Shown here in pieces: positions 7,306 through 12,707 of a stretch of DNA of 12,707 nucleotides. The notes below the pieces were generated by a model. It was not told the origin of the DNA, made no database searches, and was given only the letters and a program-made list of their open reading frames with translations. This DNA comes from an uncultured Alphaproteobacteria bacterium (GTDB lineage Bacteria; Pseudomonadota; Alphaproteobacteria; Rhizobiales; Pleomorphomonadaceae), in NCBI GenBank assembly GCA_937900425.1, contig CALCDT010000187.1, forward strand, positions 1 through 12,707, read 5' to 3'. Within the stretch, counting starts at the first letter, position 1; each line of letters opens with the position of its first letter. A program made the translations under genes and the position numbers.

Positions 7306-7953
7306 TGTTTCCGCCTTGCGGCGGGTCCACGTCTCCACCGACATGGTCGGCAGGTCGAACTGGTCGCGGATGCGGGAATAGCCGTGGCCGCCGAGCCGGC
7401 CGACGGCGTCCATCGCCCGCTGGTCGACGTATTTGGTGGCCGGGTCGACGGCACCTTCGCGGATGAAGACGCCGAGCACCTCGCCCATGATGATCTCGCG
7501 CGATTTTCCCACTTCCAGCGTCAGGTAGCGCCGGCATTCGAGCGCCGCCGGCGCTTCGAGGATGCGCGGGCAGACGACGTGGGTGCCCGGCACCGGCGTC
7601 AGGCCGGCCTCGGCGATCTCGTCGACCTCCGGGCCGAAGGGCACGGCACAGACGTTCATGGCGTTAAGCAGGGCGTCGTCGACGATGTTGACGGTGAAAT
7701 GCTCGGTCTCGCGGATGTTCCTCGCGGTGTCCTTGAACGACATGTCGGCGTGGTTCTCGACACCGATGGCGACGATCGCCGGATCGGCGGTGAGCACGTT
7801 GAAGAAGCTGAAGGGCGCGGCGTTGGCGCGGCCCTGCGGGTTCACCGTCGAGACGAAGGCGATCGGGCGCGGGATCACCGTGCCGATCAGCAGCTTGTAG
7901 CGTTCGCGCGGGGAGAGGGCCGCGAAGTCGAAATGGACGTGGCTGTCGGCCAT
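7294..7953 (-). CDS. Flavin reductase family protein (FMN-binding, DIM6/NTAB type)
   Basis: A 219-aa flavin-binding split-barrel protein of the COG1853 group. Relatives reduce FMN with NAD(P)H for partner monooxygenases or bind FMN for other chemistry. The segment from about residue 23 (IGTVIPRPIAFVSTVNPQG) through AAPFSFFNVLTADPAIVAIG (45-64) is the family flavin-binding core. FTVNIVDDAL (86-95) and RLGGHGYSR (186-194) are further family elements. Its ATG lies 3 bp after the GntR stop, with AGGAAGAG about 10 nt upstream, so the two genes are co-transcribed. No monooxygenase partner is visible in the window. The last codons fall inside the first unit of the repeat array. The flavin-binding family assignment is strong; the partner and substrate are unknown. 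Confidence 0.92.
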   Translation of the reverse strand: MADSHVHFDFAALSPRERYKLLIGTVIPRPIAFVSTVNPQGRANAAPFSFFNVLTADPAIVAIGVENHADMSFKDTARNIRETEHFTVNIVDDALLNAMNVCAVPFGPEVDEIAEAGLTPVPGTHVVCPRILEAPAALECRRYLTLEVGKSREIIMGEVLGVFIREGAVDPATKYVDQRAMDAVGRLGGHGYSRIRDQFDLPTMSVETWTRRKAETPVG

Positions 7954-7956
7954 GGC

Positions 7957-8706
7957 TCAGGCGCTCTTCCTGCCGGTCGGCCGGCCACCGTCGATGGGAA
8001 CCGCCGCGCCGGGGGCGAGCAGCGGGGCGGCGTAGTGCCTCAGCACCTCGGCGAGGTCCGGCGCCGGGGCCTCCTCGGCGAAGAGCGCGCGCTTTTCCAC
8101 GGCGCCGATGTGATGGTCCATCAGGTGGATCGCGCGCGGCGCGTCGCCCGAGCGCAGCGCCTCGATGATCCCGGCGTGCTCGTTGACGGCGCAGTCGGAG
8201 GAATGGGGCCGGCCGTAGAGCGCGAGGATCAGCGAGCAGCGCGAGACGACCTCGCCGAGATAGCGTTCGAGCAGGCGGTTGCCGGACATCGCCCCGAGCT
8301 TCGTGTGGAACTCGCCGGCGAGGCGGATCGAGACGCGCTCGTCGCCGCGGGCCCGGGCGGCGTCCTCCTCGCGGACGTGGCCTTCGAGTTCGGCGCCGAA
8401 GGCGGGCTTCCAGCGGCGGATCACGAGATCGACCGCCTCGCGTTCCAGCGCCCGGCGCACCTCGAACACCTCACGGGCCTCTTCGAGGCTCGGCCGGGCG
8501 ACGGTGGCGGTGCGCTTCGGCCGGCTGTCGACGAGGCCCTCGCCGGCGAGGCGGGCGAGGGCGGCGCGGGCGAGGGTGCGGCTCATGCCGAAGAGAGCGC
8601 CGATCTCGTCCTCCGGCAGGCGGGCGCCGGGCGCCAGCGCCTGCTCGATGATCGCCTGACGCAGCGCCTCGTAGGCGACGTCGGCGCGGGAGGGGGATTT
8701 CGCCAT
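7957..8706 (-). CDS. GntR family transcriptional regulator, FCD (FadR/VanR) type
   Basis: A 249-aa regulator with an N-terminal winged helix-turn-helix (about residues 8-70: AYEALRQAIIEQALAPGARL, then EDEIGALFGMSRTLARAALARLAGEGLV) and a C-terminal FCD ligand domain (about 77-208). FCD proteins bind small carboxylates or related metabolites, often through a metal held by one Asp and three His. Histidines at 134 (EFHTKL), 177 (NEHAGII) and 199 (MDHHIG) fit that site, but the Asp usually four residues before the first His is Ala130 here. The start at 8706 is chosen because the winged-helix domain follows at once; an in-frame ATG at 8811 would add 35 unrelated residues spanning the promoter region. 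It is first in an operon with the flavin reductase gene and divergent from the RHH-DUF1989-amidohydrolase genes, so it likely controls both directions. Confidence 0.93.
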   Translation of the reverse strand: MAKSPSRADVAYEALRQAIIEQALAPGARLPEDEIGALFGMSRTLARAALARLAGEGLVDSRPKRTATVARPSLEEAREVFEVRRALEREAVDLVIRRWKPAFGAELEGHVREEDAARARGDERVSIRLAGEFHTKLGAMSGNRLLERYLGEVVSRCSLILALYGRPHSSDCAVNEHAGIIEALRSGDAPRAIHLMDHHIGAVEKRALFAEEAPAPDLAEVLRHYAAPLLAPGAAVPIDGGRPTGRKSA

Positions 8707-8756
8707 CGTCGGTCGGTTCCGGTGACGCTGCGGTCCTGCATGCGCCTCGCGATCAC

Positions 8757-8770
8757 TTTTGTATACTTGA
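8757..8770. promoter_or_regulatory. GTATAC palindrome, candidate GntR operator (gntR side)
   Basis: TTTTGTATACTTGA is centred on a perfect GTATAC about 55 bp upstream of the GntR start, in an AT-richer island (about 8750-8870). Several GntR/FCD regulators recognise GTATAC-centred palindromes. A second copy lies 140 bp away on the divergent side. Regulator binding is inferred. Confidence 0.4.
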
Positions 8771-8896
8771 TTGAGGTTCGCAAGCATGCGTGTGGCGCAA
8801 ATTTTCGGCATCTCCGCTTAATTTTCGGGCTTTTCTTCGTCAAGAAAGTCGCCTTTTCTAGGTTGAGATCCCGCGGGCGGCCTCTGAGGCCTTTGA

Positions 8897-8910
8897 TCTC
8901 GTATACCTAG
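8897..8910. promoter_or_regulatory. GTATAC palindrome, candidate GntR operator (enzyme side)
   Basis: TCTCGTATACCTAG repeats the GTATAC core about 41 bp before the start of the RHH-like gene. A palindrome GGCCTCTGAGGCC lies just upstream (8879-8891). The placement suits repression of the plus-strand operon. I could not assign a convincing -35/-10 pair. Confidence 0.4.
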
Positions 8911-8947
8911 ACAAGTCTGCGGATACCCGCCCCGAACCGGCAGAGCC

Positions 8948-9109
8948 ATGACCCGACGCACTATCGCGCTGGCCCTCAACGACCAGCAACTCGAACTCCT
9001 CGATCGCACCGTGGCGCGGGGCCTCGCCCCCGACCGGGTCGCCCTCGTCCGTCTCGCCCTGCGCGAGATGGCCGAGAAGCGGGCCGCAAGCGCGGAGACG
9101 GCGCCGTGA
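8948..9109 (+). CDS. Small ribbon-helix-helix-like protein
   Basis: A 53-aa basic protein. A short beta-prone start (RRTIALAL, residues 3-10) is followed by a helix (NDQQLELLDRTVARG, 11-25), a turn with LAPDR (26-30) and a second helix (VALVRLALREMAEKR, 31-45). This is the strand-helix-helix plan of CopG/Arc/ParD-type proteins, which dimerise through the strand and bind DNA with it. The basic residues in the strand support DNA binding, but oligomerisation or enzyme partnering is also possible. The stop codon overlaps the next gene's GTG start by 4 bases (GTGA), so translation is coupled to the DUF1989 gene. The ribosome binding site is weak (GGCAGAG). Its tie to that gene's C-terminal domain is described in the findings. 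Coding potential is supported by the overlap and by fold; no exact family is recognised. Confidence 0.75.
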   Translation: MTRRTIALALNDQQLELLDRTVARGLAPDRVALVRLALREMAEKRAASAETAP

Positions 9110-10038
9110 GCGGGCGCGAGATCCTCTTCGAGCACGTGCTCGAACCCGGCACCGGCAAGGCGATCGAACTCCTCGCCGGCCAGATCCTGAGGATTGAGCA
9201 GGTCGCCGGCGGCCAGTGCGTCGACTTCAACTGCTTCAATCTCCACGACTACAAGGAATACATGCACTGCGGCCGGACGCGGACGGTGCACGGCTTCAAT
9301 CCCTCGAAGGGCACGTTCCTGTGGTCGCAGCCGCCGCGGGAGCGGGCGCTCGTCTACATTCTCGAGGACACCTACGGCCGCAACGACGTGCTGTTTCCCC
9401 GCTGCAGCGCCTATCTCTACGAGAGCGCCTACGGCTTTTCCGACCACACCAACTGCAACGACATCCAGGCCGAGGCCCAGCGCGAATACGGCCTGACGCC
9501 GGACGACGTCCACGACAGCTTCAATCTGTTCATGTGCACCGAGGTGACGCCGGACGGGGCGGCGACGATCACGCGGCAGACCTCGAAGGCCGGCGATCAC
9601 GTCGACCTGCTCGCCCTCGTCGACCTGCTGGCGATTCCCAACGTCTGCGGCGCCGACATCATGCGCACCTCGAACTTCGCCCTGAAGCCGGTGCGCCTCA
9701 CGGTCTTCGCCGCCACCGAGGCGGATCTCGCGGCGGTGCCGCCGACGCCGATCCTCAAGAGCCAGCGCACGCCGAAGGACTTCAAGGTGCCGGCGATCAA
9801 GGCGACGCGCGAACTCGTCCGCGATCCGGCCTACGTGCCGGCCTTCACCAACGTGCCGCTCGGGGAAACCGTGATCGAGGTCGACCTCGACGAGGCCGAG
9901 GCCGCCGCCTTCGAGGCGCTGCGGCTCGGTCTCTACGGCGACGACGAGGGCGCGGCGCTGCGCGACATCGTGTTCTCCTGGTGGGAGGAGCGGTTCATGA
10001 AGGCGTCGAGCGGGGCGCCGGCGATCGGGGATCGGTGA
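9106..10038 (+). CDS. DUF1989 (urea carboxylase-associated / carboxyguanidine deiminase-like) protein with C-terminal RHH-like segment
   Basis: A 310-aa DUF1989 protein. Two members of this family, formerly UAAP1/UAAP2, act together as carboxyguanidine deiminase (CgdAB) in guanidine breakdown; the reaction of this one is unknown. Family features seen are GQCVDFNCFNLHDYKEYMHC (36-55), ILEDTYGRNDVLFPRC (85-100), HTNCND (114-119), SFNLFMCTEV (138-147), the GDHVDLLALVDLL stretch (163-175) and a late C181. C100, C117 and C181 are candidates for metal or catalytic roles. Beyond the core, residues about 255-297 (TVIEVDLDEAEAAAFEALR, then LYGDDEGAALRDIVFSWWEERF) look like a ribbon-helix-helix unit, making the protein longer than CgdA/CgdB-type subunits. 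Translation starts at GTG 9106, with GGAG 8 nt upstream and a 4-bp overlap with the RHH-like gene. No guanidine carboxylase or allophanate hydrolase gene is in view. Confidence 0.88.
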   Translation: MSGREILFEHVLEPGTGKAIELLAGQILRIEQVAGGQCVDFNCFNLHDYKEYMHCGRTRTVHGFNPSKGTFLWSQPPRERALVYILEDTYGRNDVLFPRCSAYLYESAYGFSDHTNCNDIQAEAQREYGLTPDDVHDSFNLFMCTEVTPDGAATITRQTSKAGDHVDLLALVDLLAIPNVCGADIMRTSNFALKPVRLTVFAATEADLAAVPPTPILKSQRTPKDFKVPAIKATRELVRDPAYVPAFTNVPLGETVIEVDLDEAEAAAFEALRLGLYGDDEGAALRDIVFSWWEERFMKASSGAPAIGDR

Positions 10039-10050
10039 GGAGCGGGAAGA

Positions 10051-10098
10051 CCCCTCATCCGCCCTGCGGGCACCTTCTCCCGCAAGGGGAGAAGGGGG
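10051..10098 (+). repeat. Palindromic intergenic repeat, copy A
   Basis: A 48-bp GC-rich element beginning CCCCTCATCCGCCCTGCGGG. It contains two small internal hairpins (GCCCTGCGGGC, and CTTCTCCC with GGGAGAAG-like arms). It belongs to the short palindromic repeats dispersed in many alphaproteobacteria that read as 'SPLAGEGARRADEG' in one frame. Copy B lies 82 bp downstream in the opposite orientation. Confidence 0.8.
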
Positions 10099-10180
10099 CG
10101 GGCGTTGAACGGCCCGTGTCCGCTCGCTCTCGCCCAACCCATGGGTGTCGCGGATCGAGCGTCAGCCTCGCCGCGTCGAC

Positions 10181-10228
10181 CCCCCTTCTCCCCTCGCGGG
10201 AGAAGGTGCCCGAAGGGCGGATGAGGGG
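10181..10228 (-). repeat. Palindromic intergenic repeat, copy B (inverted)
   Basis: This is the reverse complement of copy A with 46 of 48 positions identical. Together the two copies can form a long cruciform or, in mRNA, a 48-bp stem with an 82-nt loop between the DUF1989 and amidohydrolase genes. There is no T-run after it. It may attenuate, process or stabilise the transcript between the two genes. Confidence 0.8.
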
Positions 10229-10266
10229 GGCGATCGGACCTTCACCCTCGTCCCACCCAGCCGACC

Positions 10267-10272
10267 GAGGAG
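10267..10272 (+). promoter_or_regulatory. Shine-Dalgarno site of the amidohydrolase gene
   Basis: GAGGAG lies 4 nt before the ATG at 10277. It fixes that start and argues against the upstream GTG at 10145, which would translate repeat copy B. Confidence 0.75.
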
Positions 10273-10276
10273 ACCC

Positions 10277-11830
10277 ATGGCCCCCGACTTCCTGATCCGC
10301 GCCAAGGCCATGATCCGCGGCATCGACGCCGACGGCACGCCGCAGATCGTCGAGGACGGGGCGATCCTCGTGCGCGGCGGCCTCCTCGCCGAGATCGGTC
10401 CGGCGGCCGACCTGCTCGCCCGCCATCCCGATCTCGCCGTCGAGGGCGGCGAGGGGCTGGTCGCAGTGCCGGGGCTGGTAAATTCCCACCATCACTTCGG
10501 CCTGACGCCGCTGATGCTCGGGGTGCCGCTCGCCCCGCTGGAGCTGTGGCTGCCGCAGTTCCGCGGCATGCGCCAGGTCGGCCAGCGGCTCGACACGCTC
10601 TATTCGGCGATCGAGATGCTGGAGAGCGGCACGACGACGGTGCAACACATCCAGGGCGGTCTCTCCGGCCCGGAGGAGGGCTGGGACCGTACCGTCGACG
10701 AGGTGGTGGGCGCCTATCGCGAGATCGGCATGCGGGTGTCGTGGTCCTTCATGATCCGCGACCGCAACCAGCTCACCTACGAGGCCGACGACGCCTTCCT
10801 CGCCCGGCTGCCGGAGGACGTCGCCGCCCATTTCGGGGCGCAGGTGACGGCGGCGCTGGCGCCGATCGAACGACACATGGCCTTCTTCGAGGCGGCGCTC
10901 GCCCGCTGGCGTGCGGCCGACCCCGACCGCGTTTCGATCCAGCTCGCCCCCGCCAACCTGCACTGGTGTTCGGACCACGCGCTGACGACGATCTTCGACA
11001 CCGCCCGGCGCACCGGCGCCAAGGTCCACATGCATCTGGTCGAGACCGAGCGGCAGGCGGTGTTCGCGAAAAAGCACACCGGCCGCAGCGCCGTCGGCCA
11101 CCTCCACCATCTCGGCTGCCTTAGCCCCGACGTCACCCTAGGCCACGGCATCTGGGCGAGCCGCGACGACCTCGATCTCCTCGCCGAGCACCGCTGCACG
11201 GTCTGCCACAACGCGTCGTCCGGCCTGCGGCTCGCCAGCGGCATCGCCCCGGTGACCGAGATGCGTGCGCGCGGCATCCCGGTCGCGCTGGGCATCGACC
11301 AGTCGAACATCGACGACGACCGCGACATGTGGACCGAGATGCGCCTCGTCCACGCCCTGCACCGGCAGGCGGGAATGTTCAATCCGCGGCCGTCGCCGGC
11401 GGAGGTGTTCCAGATGGCGAGCGAGCACGGCGCCGCCACCACCGGCTTCTCCGGCCGGATCGGGCGGCTCGATCCGGGCATGGCCGCGGACGTGGTGTTG
11501 ATGGACTGGGCGACCATTGCCCGACCCTTCGTCGAGGCGCGCACGCCGCTGCTCGACGCCCTGCTGCTGCGCAGCCGCAAGGGCGCGGTGCGCACGGTGT
11601 TCGTCGCCGGCGAGAGGCTGGTCGAGAACGGCCGCGTCACCCGCATCGACCGCGAGGCGGTGCTGGCGGAAATCGCCGGCCGCCTCGGCCGCCCGCCGAC
11701 GCCGGCCGAGGAGCGGGCCCAGGCGATGGTCGACCGGCTGATGCCGCATCTGGAGGCCTGGTTCCGGGCCTACCCGCACCAGGGCGCGGTGCGGCCCTAT
11801 CGCTACAACGCGATGGCCGACGAGGAGTGA
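10277..11830 (+). CDS. Amidohydrolase, COG0402 (ATZ/TRZ, deaminase) family
   Basis: A 517-aa metal-dependent amidohydrolase of the group that includes guanine, 8-oxoguanine and methylthioadenosine deaminases and triazine hydrolases. Metal and catalytic positions are complete: N69-S-H71-H-H73 after strand 1, H251-M-H253-L-V-E256, H290 (LGHGIW) and D341 (GIDQSN). The substrate-side motif that is usually HNPSSNxxLxSG reads HNASSGLRLASG (311-322), so Gly replaces the usual second Asn. The length is slightly above the 440-480 usual for deaminases, with a C-terminal extension (about 450-517). The ATG at 10277 is chosen for its GAGGAG. It lies 238 bp after the DUF1989 gene, separated by the inverted repeat, and is probably in the same GntR-controlled unit. 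A purine-, pterin- or triazine-like substrate is plausible; which one is unknown. Confidence 0.92.
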   Translation: MAPDFLIRAKAMIRGIDADGTPQIVEDGAILVRGGLLAEIGPAADLLARHPDLAVEGGEGLVAVPGLVNSHHHFGLTPLMLGVPLAPLELWLPQFRGMRQVGQRLDTLYSAIEMLESGTTTVQHIQGGLSGPEEGWDRTVDEVVGAYREIGMRVSWSFMIRDRNQLTYEADDAFLARLPEDVAAHFGAQVTAALAPIERHMAFFEAALARWRAADPDRVSIQLAPANLHWCSDHALTTIFDTARRTGAKVHMHLVETERQAVFAKKHTGRSAVGHLHHLGCLSPDVTLGHGIWASRDDLDLLAEHRCTVCHNASSGLRLASGIAPVTEMRARGIPVALGIDQSNIDDDRDMWTEMRLVHALHRQAGMFNPRPSPAEVFQMASEHGAATTGFSGRIGRLDPGMAADVVLMDWATIARPFVEARTPLLDALLLRSRKGAVRTVFVAGERLVENGRVTRIDREAVLAEIAGRLGRPPTPAEERAQAMVDRLMPHLEAWFRAYPHQGAVRPYRYNAMADEE

Positions 11831-12112
11831 TGCCGAGCCCGGACGGGCGGCGGCCGGTCGGGCCGCGATCGCGCCTAACGTCGACGCGTCGGACGTCCTG
11901 CAAGCCGGTACGACCGGTGGACGGGCGCACGTCGGCATCGGCGTGTCGGTCGCGACCGGCCCCCGAAATGACTTGAACGAGCACGCCGCCCGCGGGACAG
12001 TCACGACCCGGATGGCCGTCGGATGGTCCGCCGCCTCGCGTTCTCCACCCCACACCCCCGGCGGGCCGGCATCCGGAGAGGACGGCGGGCCCCGTCCCGT
12101 GGAAAGCATGCC
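11831..12112. other. Intergenic region after the amidohydrolase gene
   Basis: About 280 bp without a supported gene. A hairpin GCGGCC-GGTCG-GGCCGC (11850-11866) begins 20 nt after the stop. A near-palindrome around GACGCGTC (11878-11896) follows. Neither has a T-run, so any termination here would be factor-dependent. No promoter was recognised for the downstream gene. Confidence 0.5.
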
Positions 12113-12707
12113 TTGGCCTCGAACCCATTCTCCCCGGACCCCGCCGGAAAGCGCCTCGTCCTCGTCGGCGGCGGCCATGCCCATGTCGGGGTGCTGCGGG
12201 ATCTCGCCCGCGACCCGGTGCCGGGGCTCGATCTCGTCGTCGTCGCCAGGGAGGCGATGGCGCCCTATTCGGGCATGCTGCCCGGCCTCGTCGCCGGGAT
12301 CTACACCGCCGGCGAGATCCACATCGACGTCGCCGCGCTGACGGCCCGGGCCGGCGGGCGCCTGATCCACGACGCCGCGACCGCCGTCGACCGTCACGGC
12401 AAGGTCGTGACGACCGAAGGCGGCGCGGCGATCCCCTACGATCTCCTCTCGCTGGACGTCGGCATCACGCCCTCCTTCGCCGGGATCGCCGGGGCCGATC
12501 GCCACGCCCTGCCGGTGAAGCCGGTCTCGACCTTCTGGCCGCGCTGCCGGGCGTTGAGCGGAGAGGCCGGCGCGGACGCCCGCATGGCGGTGGTCGGGGG
12601 CGGCGCCGCGGGCTTCGAACTGGCGCTGGCGCTGAAGCGCCGGCTCGGTCCGCCGGCCGCGGTGACGCTCGTCGCCGGCGGCCGCCTGCTCGCGGCCTAT
12701 CCGGCCC
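12113..12707 (+). CDS. Pyridine nucleotide-disulfide oxidoreductase, SelD-associated type (partial, runs off the right edge)
   Basis: The first ~198 codons of an FAD/NAD(P)-binding oxidoreductase related to type II NADH dehydrogenases. Visible are the FAD dinucleotide motif RLVLVGGGHAHVGVLR, the signature APYSGMLPGLVAGIYTAGEIHIDV and the second nucleotide-binding motif AVVGGGAAGFELALALKRR. GGGHAHV together with YSGMLPG marks the subfamily found as an N-terminal fusion to, or neighbour of, selenide-water dikinase SelD (TIGR03169-like), so a SelD domain or gene may follow. The proposed start is TTG at 12113, with GGAAAG 6 nt upstream, giving MASNPFSPDPAGKRLVLVGG. An in-frame ATG at 12023 would add 30 Arg-rich residues without a ribosome binding site. 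Family assignment is firm; the start is uncertain. Confidence 0.85.
   Translation, partial: MASNPFSPDPAGKRLVLVGGGHAHVGVLRDLARDPVPGLDLVVVAREAMAPYSGMLPGLVAGIYTAGEIHIDVAALTARAGGRLIHDAATAVDRHGKVVTTEGGAAIPYDLLSLDVGITPSFAGIAGADRHALPVKPVSTFWPRCRALSGEAGADARMAVVGGGAAGFELALALKRRLGPPAAVTLVAGGRLLAAYPA

Noticed and set aside
7063..8910. 615-codon open frame on the plus strand across the flavin reductase and GntR genes
   Set aside because: It is antisense to two well-supported genes, spans a terminator and the repeat array, and has low-complexity composition and no motifs.
8818..10137. 439-codon open frame on the minus strand opposite the DUF1989 gene
   Set aside because: It is a shadow of the DUF1989 gene. 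Its N-terminal SPLAGEGARRADEG comes from translating repeat copy A.
10145..10276. N-terminal extension of the amidohydrolase from GTG 10145
   Set aside because: It would translate repeat copy B into the usual spurious peptide. A good ribosome binding site sits right before ATG 10277, where family similarity starts.

Overview
This window looks like chromosome from a high-GC alphaproteobacterium, most likely a Hyphomicrobiales (Rhizobiales) relative. The grounds are the roughly 70% GC codon use, GntR/FCD-regulated catabolic genes, and a pair of short palindromic intergenic repeats of the kind that are spuriously translated as 'SPLAGEGARRADEG' in this group. No rRNA, tRNA or CRISPR was seen.

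Layout. Positions 1-52 look like the edge of an insertion sequence that continues to the left, followed by a terminator hairpin pointing left. A short-chain dehydrogenase (346-1122, +) is convergent with a two-gene RND efflux operon on the minus strand: adaptor lipoprotein (5554-4313), then HAE1-type pump (4302-1171). A 405-bp gap holds an operator-like palindrome in front of the pump operon and a strong minus-strand terminator for the gene upstream. Further up the minus strand are a BMP-type (PnrA/Bmp) substrate-binding protein (7057-5960), a flavin reductase (7953-7294) and a GntR/FCD regulator (8706-7957). The last two form an operon ended by its own terminator, next to a four-unit ~31-bp palindromic repeat array.

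Diverging from the regulator on the plus strand are a 53-aa ribbon-helix-helix-like protein (8948-9109), a DUF1989 protein (9106-10038, GTG start, 4-bp overlap with the small gene) and a COG0402 amidohydrolase/deaminase (10277-11830). The right edge carries the first ~198 codons of a pyridine nucleotide-disulfide oxidoreductase of the type found fused to or beside SelD.

How they may work together. The block 5960-11830 reads as a small catabolic island: capture of a nucleoside- or heterocycle-like solute (BMP protein), ring or amidine deamination (amidohydrolase, DUF1989), flavin supply (flavin reductase) and GntR control of a divergent promoter region with two GTATAC palindromes. The substrate cannot be read from sequence. 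The most unusual feature is that the DUF1989 enzyme carries a C-terminal segment that itself resembles a ribbon-helix-helix fold and is translationally coupled to a stand-alone ribbon-helix-helix-like protein. This suggests an enzyme that oligomerises through, or is controlled by, a DNA-binding-type fold.
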